Assembly: GCF_022846615.1 (NCBI RefSeq)
Contig: NZ_AP025637.1
Coordinates: forward strand, 744,001-808,000
Direction of reading: 5' to 3'
DNA from: Roseomonas fluvialis
GTDB taxonomy: Bacteria > Pseudomonadota > Alphaproteobacteria > Acetobacterales > Acetobacteraceae
Length of the DNA stretch: 64,000 bases
Part shown: in pieces, positions 33,928 to 42,058 of the stretch
Layout: the number at the start of each line of letters is the position of its first letter
Position numbering within the stretch: the stretch's first letter is position 1
Program-made: the position numbers and the translations under genes
Notes under the pieces: generated by a model
Seen by the model: only the letters and a program-made list of their open reading frames with translations
Told to the model about the DNA's origin: nothing
The model's database searches: none

Positions 33928-34059
33928 CGCGCCGCACAACCACACGCGCCCGGCCGGCGATCGGCCAGCGGGGCGGACCGTGGGGCGCAAACGACGGAAG
34001 CGGTCGCACTGCGCCGCCGCCGCGTGCCGGACCGTCGCGCGGTGGCCGCGCCGCTGCCT

Positions 34060-35028
34060 CTACTGCGGCTGGATTCCCGCGGCCCGCGCCGCCGCCACCC
34101 ACTTCTCCATCTCCGCCTGCACGAAGGCGCGCATGGTGTCCGGGTCGTTCGACACGATTTCCGCCCCCAGCGTGTTGTGCCGGTCGATCACGGTCTGGGT
34201 GCGCAGGGCGGCGCGAATGTCGGTGTTCAGCTTCGCCAGCACTGCCGGCGGCAGGTTGGCTGGCGCGATGATCATGCCCCAGGTGGCGGCCTCGAAGCCC
34301 GGCAGCAGCGCCTCGGCCATGGTGGGCACGTCGGGCAGCTGCGGGCTGCGGCGCGCCCCCGTGGTGGCCAGCGCCTTCAGCGCGCCCGACTGGATGTGCG
34401 GCAGCGCGGCCGGGACGGTGTCGAACATGATGTTCACGCGGTTGGCGATCAGGTCCGGATGCGCCTGCGTGCTGCCGCGATAGGGCACGTATTCCAGCTG
34501 GATGCCGGTGCGCTGCGCGAACAGCACTGGAGCCAGGCGCACCACCCCGCCGGTGCCCGCGAAGGTCACGCCCGGGTTGCGCTTCGCATGGTCCACCAGC
34601 TCGGCCGGCGTATTCGGCGCGAAGGCGCGCGGCGCACAGAGCACCAGCGGCGTGGCGGTGGTCTGCGTGACGAAGGTGAAGTCGCGCATGGTGTCGAAGG
34701 GCAGGCGATAGAAGGCGGCATTCACCGGATGCCCGACCGACACCAGGCCGAGCGTGTAGCCATCCGCCGGCGCACGCGCGACCACCTCGGTGCCGATCAC
34801 GCCATCCGCGCCGGCGCGGTTCTCGACCGGCACGGGCTGGCCCCAGGTGGCGGACAGGGGGTCGGCGATCAGCCGCGCCGTGATGTCGGAGACGCCGCCG
34901 GGCGTATAGGGCACCACGATCCGCACGGCGCGGCTCGGGAAAGCGGCCTGCGCCGAGGCGCCGCGCGCGATGGACAAGGCGGGGGCGGCAAGGGCGGCGG
35001 CGCCAAGGGCGCGGCGGGTGATGGTCAT
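34060..35028 (-). CDS. Bug/TTT-family periplasmic solute receptor
   Basis: A 322-residue receptor. Signal TRRALGAAALAAPALSIARG, then AVRIVVPYTPGGVSDITARL, VENRAGADGVIGTEVVARA and ADGYTLGLVS. YVPYRGSTQAHPDLIANRVN is the usual second-lobe motif. AAGGA precedes the ATG. It is convergent with the amidase and divergent from tsaB; no TctA/B nearby. Confidence 0.93.
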   Translation of the reverse strand: MTITRRALGAAALAAPALSIARGASAQAAFPSRAVRIVVPYTPGGVSDITARLIADPLSATWGQPVPVENRAGADGVIGTEVVARAPADGYTLGLVSVGHPVNAAFYRLPFDTMRDFTFVTQTTATPLVLCAPRAFAPNTPAELVDHAKRNPGVTFAGTGGVVRLAPVLFAQRTGIQLEYVPYRGSTQAHPDLIANRVNIMFDTVPAALPHIQSGALKALATTGARRSPQLPDVPTMAEALLPGFEAATWGMIIAPANLPPAVLAKLNTDIRAALRTQTVIDRHNTLGAEIVSNDPDTMRAFVQAEMEKWVAAARAAGIQPQ

Positions 35029-35141
35029 GGCGTTTCCTTCCCTGCGGGCTCTGGCGGCCCGGCGGCATCATCCTGACGCCGGGCGCGCGGGCGGGGAAGC
35101 GTCCATTCCGCCGGGGGGCGAAGTGCCGTAAAGCCGGCCGC

Positions 35142-35813
35142 ATGAAGATCCTCGCCATCGAAGGCGCGCTCGCGCGCTGTTCGGCCGCCGTGCTGGCGGA
35201 TGGCGTGGTGCTGGCCGCCGCGGCGGCCGATGCGCCGCGCGGCCAGCCCGCGCTGCTGCCGCCGATGGTGCAGGACGTTCTCACGCGCGCGGGCCTGGAT
35301 GCGGCCGCGCTCGACGCCGTCGTGGTCGGCATCGGGCCAGGCGGCTTCACCGGCCTGCGCGCCGCCATCGCGCTGGCCGCCGGCATCGCGCAGGGCGCCG
35401 GCCGGCCCTTGGCCGGCATCACCACCGGGGAGGCGCTGTTGGCCGCGCTGCCCGCAGGTCTGCGCGCCGGTCGTGCCGCCTGGGCGGCGGTCGACAACCG
35501 GCGCGGGCGGGTGGTGCTGGAAGTCTTCGCACCCGGCGCGGATGTGCCATCGGCGCCGCTGGTCGTCGCACTGGATTCGCTGCCGCCCGCCGACAGCCCC
35601 GTGCTGGTGCTGGGCGATGCCGCCGAGGCGGTGGCCACGGCACTGCGCGCCCGCGGCAATGATGCGCACGCGCATGAGGGCCTGCCCGACGCCACGCACC
35701 TCGCGCGGCTGGCGGCGGCGCGGCTGCGGGCCGGACTCGCGCCGCGCCCCGCCGCACCGCTCTACGCGGAGCCGCCAGCGGTGACCGCCCCCGCCGGCGC
35801 GGTGCCTGCCTGA
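35142..35813 (+). CDS. tsaB: tRNA threonylcarbamoyladenosine biosynthesis protein TsaB
   Basis: A 223-residue ASKHA-fold protein: MKILAIEGALARCSAAVL at the start and VVVGIGPGGFTGLRAAIALAAGIA (about 60-85) are the TsaB signature. It is the non-catalytic partner that holds TsaD for the t6A modification of tRNA at A37. The next gene encodes RimI, a common neighbour. The start ATG is the family's usual; no strong ribosome binding site is seen. Confidence 0.94.
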   Translation: MKILAIEGALARCSAAVLADGVVLAAAAADAPRGQPALLPPMVQDVLTRAGLDAAALDAVVVGIGPGGFTGLRAAIALAAGIAQGAGRPLAGITTGEALLAALPAGLRAGRAAWAAVDNRRGRVVLEVFAPGADVPSAPLVVALDSLPPADSPVLVLGDAAEAVATALRARGNDAHAHEGLPDATHLARLAAARLRAGLAPRPAAPLYAEPPAVTAPAGAVPA

Positions 35814-36283
35814 CCCCGCCCGAAATCACGCCGGCTGGGCCCGAGGCAGCGGCGCTGCTCGCGGCCCTGCATGCCGAGGCCTTCTCCCCCGCCGACCGCT
35901 GGGGTGCCTCGGCGATCGGCCTGCTGGCCGCGCTGCCCGGGCATTTCACGCTGTTGGCGACGCGCGGCGGGGATCCGGTCGGGTTCGCCATGGGCCGCGT
36001 GGCGGCGCAGGAGGCCGAGGTGCTGACGCTCGCGGTACATCCGGCCGCGCGGCGCGGCGGGGCGGGTGCCGCGCTGATGCGCGCGTTGATGACTGCGGCG
36101 GCACAGCGCGGTGCCAGCGACATGTTCCTCGAAGTATCGGAGCAGAATGCCGCGGCACGACGGCTCTATGCGCGCCTGGGCGCCACCGAGGCCGGGCGGC
36201 GGCGGCGCTACTATCCGGATGGGTCGGACGCGCTGGTTTTGCGCCTGGCGCTCAGCCCTTGCGGCGCAGCACCAGGCGCGTGA
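35810..36283 (+). CDS. rimI: RimI-like ribosomal protein S18 / GNAT N-acetyltransferase, unusual start
   Basis: The reading frame codes for a complete 157-residue GNAT only if it begins near CTG at 35810: TPPEITPAGPEAAALLAALH then AEAFSPADRWGA, the normal RimI N terminus. VLTLAVHPAARRGGAGAALM is the acetyl-CoA loop, and EQNAAARRLYARLGA the end helix. No ATG, GTG or TTG is present upstream of 35954; starting there (TTG) would lose 48 residues of the fold. The CTG overlaps the tsaB stop as CTGA, like the ATGA overlaps elsewhere. RimI acetylates ribosomal S18. Its 3' end overlaps the convergent tusA-like gene by 32 bases. Confidence 0.82.
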   Translation: MTPPEITPAGPEAAALLAALHAEAFSPADRWGASAIGLLAALPGHFTLLATRGGDPVGFAMGRVAAQEAEVLTLAVHPAARRGGAGAALMRALMTAAAQRGASDMFLEVSEQNAAARRLYARLGATEAGRRRRYYPDGSDALVLRLALSPCGAAPGA

Positions 36284-36521
36284 CGCCGCCGGGCAACTCC
36301 GCCTGCGAGACCACTTGGTGGCCTTGTTCCGCGGCGGTGCGCGGCACGTTGCGCAGCGGTTCATCCCCCTTCAGCAGGACGTCGAGGATGGCGCCCGGCG
36401 GCAGTCGATCCAGGGCGAGCCGGACCCGAACAAAGGTCATCGGGCAAGTCTCATTGGTGATATCGAGCGCGGAAGCGGGCGACACTTCTTCGCTTGCCGG
36501 TGCAATACGTAATGATGTCAA
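36252..36521 (-). CDS. TusA family sulfurtransferase-like protein
   Basis: An 89-residue small protein with the TusA motif LDITNETCPMTFVRVRLALD (Cys26 as sulfur carrier) and GDEPLRNVPRTAAEQGH. Such proteins carry persulfide sulfur for tRNA thiolation, molybdopterin or other uses. Start choice is unsure: TTG at 36521 has AAAGGA eight bases upstream; ATG at 36542 gives seven more residues but no such site; GTG at 36485 would give the shortest typical form. It is divergent from mucR across an AT-rich stretch and convergent with rimI. Confidence 0.82.
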   Translation of the reverse strand: MTSLRIAPASEEVSPASALDITNETCPMTFVRVRLALDRLPPGAILDVLLKGDEPLRNVPRTAAEQGHQVVSQAELPGGVTRLVLRRKG

Positions 36522-36553
36522 GAAATTTATCCTTTGCAGCATTGCGATAATAC

Positions 36554-36577
36554 CGACTCGGCTGTAAAAACGAGTCG
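36554..36577. promoter_or_regulatory. Inverted repeat in AT-rich region upstream of mucR
   Basis: CGACTCG (36554-36560) and CGAGTCG (36571-36577) flank the A-rich GCTGTAAAAA. It ends 28 bases before the mucR start in the least GC-rich stretch of the neighbourhood (36510-36575). MucR/Ros proteins bind AT-rich DNA and repress their own genes, so this is a candidate operator; not proven. Confidence 0.4.
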
Positions 36578-36605
36578 CCAAGCGCCCGAACAAGGAGGCC
36601 CCTTC

Positions 36606-37034
36606 GTGGCCGAATCCAATCCCAGCAGTGAACTTCTCGGCCTGACCGCGCAGATCGTATCGGCGCATGTCTCGCACAACCCGGTCCCGGCGTCCGAATT
36701 GCCGAATCTGATCCAGGAAGTGTTTCGTACCCTGTCGGGCGTCGGCAGCGCGCCGCCACCGGAACCCGAACGGCCGCAGCCGGCGGTGCCGATCAAGAAG
36801 TCCATCACGCCGGGCTACCTGATCTGCCTCGAGGATGGGAAGAAGCTCAAGATGCTGAAGCGGCATCTCAAGACTTCGTACAACCTCTCGCCGGAACAGT
36901 ACCGCGAACGCTGGGGCTTGCCGGCCGACTATCCCATGGTGGCGCCGGACTACGCGAAGCATCGTTCCTCGCTGGCGAAGAAGATCGGGCTCGGCACCAC
37001 GCCGCGTTCGCGCGGCAAGGCCAAGGGGGGCTGA
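36606..37034 (+). CDS. MucR/Ros family transcriptional regulator
   Basis: A 142-residue Ros/MucR protein with the family core TPGYLICLEDGKKLKMLKRH and LSPEQYRERWGLPADYPMV, and the C-terminal AKHRSSLAKKIGLG. The usual zinc ligands Cys-x2-Cys/Asp...His...His read Cys74, Asp77, His87 and Tyr92, so the last His is lost. MucR proteins bind AT-rich minor grooves and silence many genes. GTG start at 36606 has AAGGAGG seven bases upstream, which decides the start. Divergent from the tusA-like gene. Confidence 0.92.
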   Translation: MAESNPSSELLGLTAQIVSAHVSHNPVPASELPNLIQEVFRTLSGVGSAPPPEPERPQPAVPIKKSITPGYLICLEDGKKLKMLKRHLKTSYNLSPEQYRERWGLPADYPMVAPDYAKHRSSLAKKIGLGTTPRSRGKAKGG

Positions 37035-37149
37035 CCCTCGCGCGGCTGACCCTCGCGCGACGGCAGGATTGGCCCGGCGGCCCGGGCGGGACTATGGTCC
37101 CGGCCCGCGCCGCCCCTGGCGCCCCCCTGCCGCGGATGCCGATACCCTG

Positions 37150-37644
37150 ATGGAGAGCCGGACCCGACCGCGCCTGCCGCCGACCGAGGCACCACCGTCC
37201 CGCATCGAACGGCTGTGCATCGAGCGCGGCCTCAAGATGACCGGGCAGCGGCGGCTGATCGCGCGCGTGCTGAGCGAGGCGGAAGACCACCCCGATGTCG
37301 AGGATGTCTATCGCCGCGCGCTGGCACTCGACAGCAAGGTCTCGATCGCGACCGTCTACCGCACCGTACGGCTGCTCGAGGAGAACGGCATCCTCGAGAA
37401 GCGCGACTTCGGCGGCGGGCGCGCGCGCTACGACCTGGCCGACCGCGGCCATCATCATCACCTGATCGACGTGGACAGCGGCCGCGTCATCGAATTCGCC
37501 GACAAGGAATTCGACGCCCTCGCGCAGCGCCTCGCGCAGCGGCTCGGCTTCGACCTGGTCGGCCAGCGCCTGGAACTGTTCGGCCGCAAGCCGACCGAGG
37601 CGCCGCGCACCACCCCGCGCCGCCGCGCCGGGGGCGACACATGA
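37150..37644 (+). CDS. fur: Fur family metalloregulator
   Basis: A 164-residue winged-helix repressor. DNA-binding domain: GLKMTGQRRLIARVL, DVYRRALALDSKVSIATVYR and LLEENGILEKRDF. Metal region: ADRGHHHHLIDVDSGRVIEF, where most Fur proteins have HHDH; no zinc cysteines, as in alphaproteobacterial Fur/Mur. It likely responds to iron or manganese. The ATG of the olsB-like gene overlaps its stop (ATGA), tying metal sensing to a membrane-lipid gene in one transcript. Confidence 0.93.
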   Translation: MESRTRPRLPPTEAPPSRIERLCIERGLKMTGQRRLIARVLSEAEDHPDVEDVYRRALALDSKVSIATVYRTVRLLEENGILEKRDFGGGRARYDLADRGHHHHLIDVDSGRVIEFADKEFDALAQRLAQRLGFDLVGQRLELFGRKPTEAPRTTPRRRAGGDT

Positions 37645-38447
37645 CCGAGGACGACCCCGGCTTCGGGGAACTTCGGTCGGGCAATCTCGGTGTGCGGCTC
37701 GCGGTCAGTGCCGACGAGATCGATGCCGTGCAGGCGCTGCGCTACCGCGTCTTCTACACCGAGATGGGCGCGCATGCGGATGCCGCGACCGCCGCCACGC
37801 ACCGCGACCGCGACGATTTCGACGCGGTGGCCGACCACCTGCTGGTGGTGGACCACGATCGCGGCGAGGGCGCGGAATCGGTCGTCGGCACCTATCGCCT
37901 GATCCGCCGCCCGGCGGCGGCGAAGCTCGGGCGCTGGTACTCGGCCGCGGAATACGACATCTCGCGCATCACGGCCTTCGACGGTCCGCTGGTGGAATGC
38001 GGCCGGTCCTGCGTGGATGCCGCATATCGCACGCGCGGCACGCTGCAACTTCTGTGGGGCGGCATTGCCGCCTACGTGTTCAAGCACCGCATCGGCATCC
38101 TGTTCGGCTGCGCGTCGTTGCCGGGCACCGACCTCGATGCCCTGGCCGACCAGCTCACCTACCTCGCCGCGAACCACATGGCGCCCGAGGACATCCGTCC
38201 GCGCGCCCTGCCGGACCGCTACGTGGACATGATGCGCCGCGATCCTGCGGGCATCGACGTGAAGCGCACGCTGGTCGACCTGCCGCCGCTGGTGAAGGGA
38301 TACCTGCGCCTGGGCGGCTTCGTGGGCGACGGGGCGGTGCTGGACCATCAGTTCAACACCACCGATGTCGCTGTGCTCGTGAAGACCGACCAGATCACCG
38401 ACAAGTATTACCGGCACTACGAACGCAAGGTCGGCGGGCGCGACTGA
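37641..38447 (+). CDS. olsB: OlsB-like GNAT N-acyltransferase (ornithine lipid synthesis)
   Basis: A 268-residue acyltransferase of the hemolysin/OlsB group. It shows VQALRYRVFYTEMGA, DDFDAVADHLLVVD, VGTYRLIRR, ECGRSCVDAAYR, and GILFGCASLPGTD with RALPDRYVDMM. OlsB transfers a 3-hydroxyacyl group from ACP to the alpha-amine of ornithine, giving lyso-ornithine lipid. The second step needs a PlsC/OlsA acyltransferase; one occurs at 43.2 kb, separated by an accessory block. Coupled to fur by an ATGA overlap. Confidence 0.85.
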   Translation: MTEDDPGFGELRSGNLGVRLAVSADEIDAVQALRYRVFYTEMGAHADAATAATHRDRDDFDAVADHLLVVDHDRGEGAESVVGTYRLIRRPAAAKLGRWYSAAEYDISRITAFDGPLVECGRSCVDAAYRTRGTLQLLWGGIAAYVFKHRIGILFGCASLPGTDLDALADQLTYLAANHMAPEDIRPRALPDRYVDMMRRDPAGIDVKRTLVDLPPLVKGYLRLGGFVGDGAVLDHQFNTTDVAVLVKTDQITDKYYRHYERKVGGRD

Positions 38448-38452
38448 CCGCC

Positions 38453-39100
38453 ATGCTGACGCTGTGGGGCCGGCGCAGTTCGTTCAACGTGCAGAAGATC
38501 ATGTGGCTGCTGCGCGAGATCGACCTGCCGCATCGCCACATCGAGGCCGGCGGCGCGCATGGCGGGCTGGATACGCCCGCCTTCGGCGCGATGAACCCGC
38601 ATCGCAAGGTCCCGGTGGTCGACGATGACGGCCATGTGGTGTGGGAATCGCACGCGATCCTGCGCTACATCGCCGCGCGCTATGGTGCCCCCCGCTTCTG
38701 GGACGGCGATCCGCGCCTCCGCTCGCTGGCCGATCGCTGGATCGACTGGGCTGCCACCGGCCTGCAGCCGGACCTGCTGAATGGTGTGTTCTGGGGCTAC
38801 TACCGGACGCCCGCGCCGGCACGCGACATGGCGGCGGTGTCGGCCGCCATCGCGCGGACCGATGCGCGGCTGGCGGTGCTGGACGGCGAACTGGCGGGGC
38901 GCGCCTTCCTCGGCGGCGATGCGCCGGGCCTGGCGGACATCCCGGCCGGCACCGCGCTGTACCGGTGGTTCACGCTCGATATTCCACGCGCGCCGGCGCC
39001 GCGCGTGGAAGCCTGGTACGCGCGCCTGCAGGAACGCCCCGCCTATCGGGCCGGCGTCATGATCCCCTATGCGGAATTGTTCGGGCGCCTCGACTTCTGA
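38453..39100 (+). CDS. Glutathione S-transferase family protein
   Basis: A 215-residue GST: N-terminal thioredoxin-like domain (LTLWGRRSSFNVQKIMWLL, NPHRKVPVVDDDG, WESHAILRYIAARYG) and C-terminal all-helical domain (about 85-210). The Ser/Asn region SSFNV is at the glutathione-activating position. It starts five bases after the olsB-like stop. Substrate unknown. The last bases converge with the decayed EamA gene. Confidence 0.92.
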   Translation: MLTLWGRRSSFNVQKIMWLLREIDLPHRHIEAGGAHGGLDTPAFGAMNPHRKVPVVDDDGHVVWESHAILRYIAARYGAPRFWDGDPRLRSLADRWIDWAATGLQPDLLNGVFWGYYRTPAPARDMAAVSAAIARTDARLAVLDGELAGRAFLGGDAPGLADIPAGTALYRWFTLDIPRAPAPRVEAWYARLQERPAYRAGVMIPYAELFGRLDF

Positions 39101-39471
39101 TCAGCGCGCCAGGCGCTCATGCCGGCCATCGATTGCCGCCAGCCCCGCCGCGATCGGCGCCATCCCGGCCAGGAGCCGCGCCAGCAGCGTTTCGCCGCGC
39201 ACCAGCGTCCCGAGCCGCTCGCGCTGACTGGCACCAGGACGGTGACGAGCGATAGGTCCCGCGGCGGCGGCACCGACAGCACTCGCAGCGCCACCCGCAG
39301 CATCGCCGCAGCCAGGCCGACGCGCAGCGCCACCGTTGTGAGCGGCGGCATCTCCGCCACCTCCACGCCCACGAAGGCGAAGAACCCGCCCCGCGGGACG
39401 GACAGCGTGACCGGCAGGGACCCCGCGAGGGGCGACAGGCGGGCGTCCGACACGCCGTCCCGCACCATGCC
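39101..39471 (-). pseudogene. Decayed EamA/DMT transporter remnant
   Basis: Two fragments of one transporter can be read. The upstream part (start about 39468) gives GGFFAFVGVEVAEMPPLTTV then ALRVGLAAAML and LSVPPPRD, matching the EamA N terminus (usually GGSFFFVGVALRELPPLTVV). After a gap of about 170 missing residues comes LVTVLVPVSA, then a frame change at about 39217-39219, then ERLGTLVRGETLLARLLAGM and LAAIDGR, the EamA C terminus, ending at a stop at 39101. Normal EamA proteins are about 290 residues; here only about 110 remain. The region would otherwise be a 389-base gap. Confidence 0.75.
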
Positions 39472-39489
39472 CGCCGATGTTGCGGCGGT

Positions 39490-40464
39490 TCAGTCGATCC
39501 TGGCGCCGCTCGCGCGCACGATCTCGGCATGGCGGCGGATCTCCACCGCCAGGAACTCCGCCGCGCGCGCCCGCGTGCCGCCCAGCAGCACCAGCCCCGC
39601 GCCTTCCAGACGCTGCTTGCCCTCGGGGTCGGCGATCACCTCGTTCACCAACGTGTTCAGCCGGTCGATGACCGGTCCCGGCGTGCCCTTGGGCGCCATC
39701 ACCATGAACCAGGTGCCGAAGGTCAGCCCGGCCATGCCGAGTTCCGCCATGGTCGGCACGTCGGGCAGTTGCGGAGACCGCGCATCGTCCAGGATCGCAA
39801 GCGGCACCACCTCTCCGCCACGGATCTGCGGCAGCGCGCCGGTCACCAGGTTGAACATCGCCTGGATGCGGTTCGACAGCAGGTCGGTCACCGCCGGCGC
39901 GGGGCCGGAATAGGGCACGTGCTGCATGTCGGTCTGCGTCATCTGGCGATACAGCTCGCCGGCCAGGTGCATCGACGACCCGTTGCCGGTGGAGCCGAAA
40001 TTGATCTTCCCCGGATTGGCCCGTGCATAGGCGGTGAATTCCGCCAGCGTGCGCGGCCCGAGAGCGCGGTTCACCACCAGGATGTTCGGCACGTTGCCCA
40101 CCAGCACCACCGGGTCGAAGTCGCGCGTCGGGTCGAAGGGCAGGTCACGGTACAGCGCGGGGTTGGTCGCCAGCGTGCCCGCCCATCCCCACAGGAAGGT
40201 GTAGCCGTCCGGCGCGCTGCGCGCGGCCAGCGCGGCGCCGACATTGCCGTTGGCGCCGGCGCGGTTCTCGACCACCACGCGCTGCGGCAGGCGCTTGTCC
40301 AGTTCCTGGCTCAGGATGCGCGCGACGGTGTCGGCGGTGCCTGCCCCGCCCAGCGTGGGCACGATCAGGCGCACCGGCTTGTCCGGCCAGGCCGGCGCCT
40401 GCGCGCGCGCGGCAGCCGGCGCAAGGGCGAGGGGGGCGGCGAGCACGGTGCGGCGATTCATCAT
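39490..40464 (-). CDS. Bug/TTT-family periplasmic solute receptor
   Basis: A 324-residue receptor, with signal MMNRRTVLAAPLALAPAAAR and Bug strands VRLIVPTLGGAGTADTVARI, VENRAGANGNVGAALAARSA and PDGYTFLWGW. The first loop reads TLGGAGTAD, unlike the usual PGG.xD, suggesting a changed ligand contact. The start has AGGA eight bases upstream. It is divergent from the opine-dehydrogenase-like gene with a 299-base gap that holds the odd-length palindrome GGCATTGCCAATGCC (40646-40660). Confidence 0.92.
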   Translation of the reverse strand: MMNRRTVLAAPLALAPAAARAQAPAWPDKPVRLIVPTLGGAGTADTVARILSQELDKRLPQRVVVENRAGANGNVGAALAARSAPDGYTFLWGWAGTLATNPALYRDLPFDPTRDFDPVVLVGNVPNILVVNRALGPRTLAEFTAYARANPGKINFGSTGNGSSMHLAGELYRQMTQTDMQHVPYSGPAPAVTDLLSNRIQAMFNLVTGALPQIRGGEVVPLAILDDARSPQLPDVPTMAELGMAGLTFGTWFMVMAPKGTPGPVIDRLNTLVNEVIADPEGKQRLEGAGLVLLGGTRARAAEFLAVEIRRHAEIVRASGARID

Positions 40465-40763
40465 GGCGTGGGTCCTGCTGGAACGGACCGAGCCTAGCGT
40501 GATTTCCGATCGGGCGGCACAGGCCCGCGCGCGCCCCGTGACCCAACGGCAGCCCCCTGGCTCTCGCATCGGGAAGGTGCCGCGACCGACAGGTTGGCCA
40601 TTGCGTTCGTGTCGCGCAGCGGCCGGAGGCACCGCGCCGCGCCTCGGCATTGCCAATGCCCTGCCGCGACGCTGTGCGGGCCGCGCTCGGGCCGACCGCC
40701 TCGCGCCCTTGCCGTCGCGCCGTTGGCGCGCCAGCGTCGGCGCCTCAAGTCGGGAGGATGCGG

Positions 40764-41798
40764 ATGCGCGTGGCGATCCTGGGTGCGGGGGCGATTGGCC
40801 CCGGCTGCGCCGCCCTGGCCGCGAGCCGCGGCCATGACGCGGCGCTGTGGTCGCCTTCGGGCGCCGGCACCGGCGGCCTGGCGGGCACGCTGCACGCCGA
40901 GGGCGAACTGACCGGCACCTTCCCCGTCCGCGTCGCCGCCACGCTCGAGGAAGCCTTCGCCGGCGCCGATGTCGCGCTGCTGACGGTGCCGGCCTATGCA
41001 CTGGCCGGGCTGCTCGCGCGTATTGCCGCCGCCATTCCGCGCGACATGCCCTTGCTGATCGCGCCGGCGGCCTCGCTCGCGCCGCTGGCCTTCGCGCGGC
41101 TTCGCGGGCCGGGCGCGCCGGTGGGCGCGATGGCGACCACGCCCATCACCGGCCGGCGCACCGCGCCCGACCGCGTGCGCATCGCCGCCATCCGCGCCTG
41201 GTCCGAGATGGGCGCGCTGCCGGGGGCGGCCGCGCCGCAGATGGCCGCGCTGGCCGAAGCCCTGTTCGGCAACCGCTGGCCGGTGGTGCCCGATGCGCTG
41301 GCGGCCGCCTTCATCAACACCAACCCGATCGCCCATGCCGCGCTGGCGCTGGCGAACGTCACGCGCATCGAACAGCGCGAGACCTGGGGCCAGTACGGGC
41401 TGATGACGGAAGCGGTGTGCCGCCTGATGGAGGCGCTCTGCGCCGAGCGCGACGCGCTGGCCGCGCGCTTCGGCCACAGCCCGCCCAGCCTCGTCGAGGC
41501 CCTGCACCGCACCAACGGCGTGCCGCGCGGCCCGCTGCACGAGATGACCCGCGCCATCGAGGCCGGCCGCGGCGTGATCGCCGGCCCGACCGAGATGGAC
41601 ACGCGCTACGTGACCGAGGACGTGCCCTATGGCCTCGCCTTCTACCTGGCGCTGGCCGCCGCGAATGGCCAGCCCATGCCGGTGACCGAGGCCGCGGTCA
41701 CGGTGATCGAGACGCTGTGGGGGCGCGGCCTGCGGGAGAACCCGCTGCTCGAGGGGCTCGATCTCGCAAACCTGCCCGCCTTGCTGCGCGCAGGCTGA
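40764..41798 (+). CDS. NAD/NADP octopine/nopaline dehydrogenase family protein
   Basis: A 344-residue two-domain oxidoreductase. Rossmann loop VAILGAGAIGPGCAAL at the start; C-terminal opine dehydrogenase domain with FINTNPIAHAALALANVTR and ETWGQYGLMTEAVCRLMEAL. The family reduces an imine formed between an amino acid and a 2-oxoacid, or runs the reverse. Start at 40764 has GGGAGG six bases upstream; an ATG six bases earlier is too close to it. Flanked on both sides by TTT receptor genes, which may supply oxoacid or opine substrates. Confidence 0.88.
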   Translation: MRVAILGAGAIGPGCAALAASRGHDAALWSPSGAGTGGLAGTLHAEGELTGTFPVRVAATLEEAFAGADVALLTVPAYALAGLLARIAAAIPRDMPLLIAPAASLAPLAFARLRGPGAPVGAMATTPITGRRTAPDRVRIAAIRAWSEMGALPGAAAPQMAALAEALFGNRWPVVPDALAAAFINTNPIAHAALALANVTRIEQRETWGQYGLMTEAVCRLMEALCAERDALAARFGHSPPSLVEALHRTNGVPRGPLHEMTRAIEAGRGVIAGPTEMDTRYVTEDVPYGLAFYLALAAANGQPMPVTEAAVTVIETLWGRGLRENPLLEGLDLANLPALLRAG

Positions 41799-42058
41799 AC
41801 GGCCGCGCGGCCTGTCGGGTGCGCTGCCGCTCCAGCGGTATCGGGCGGGGAGCTGTGCCGCGCGACGCGATGCGCACCGCCGGTGACCCGGCGAAATCCT
41901 CACAAACCCGAGCTTCGCGCGCCATGCGGAAGGCGCGGGGGTGGCGTGACACGCCGACCGCGTTCCCGCGGCGCGACCCTCGACCGGGTGCCTTCAGCGA
42001 GACACGACCAACGTGACCCCAGCCCGATGCCGTCGGTCGAAGACGTCACCGCAGCCGG

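Noticed and set aside
36505..36535. TTGACA (36521-36516, minus) as -35 box for the tusA-like gene
   Set aside because: No acceptable -10 box at 16-18 bases, and the hexamer overlaps the likely TTG start.
40646..40660. Palindrome GGCATTGCCAATGCC as operator
   Set aside because: Single short site in a GC-rich divergent region, no regulator adjacent; not enough to call a binding site.
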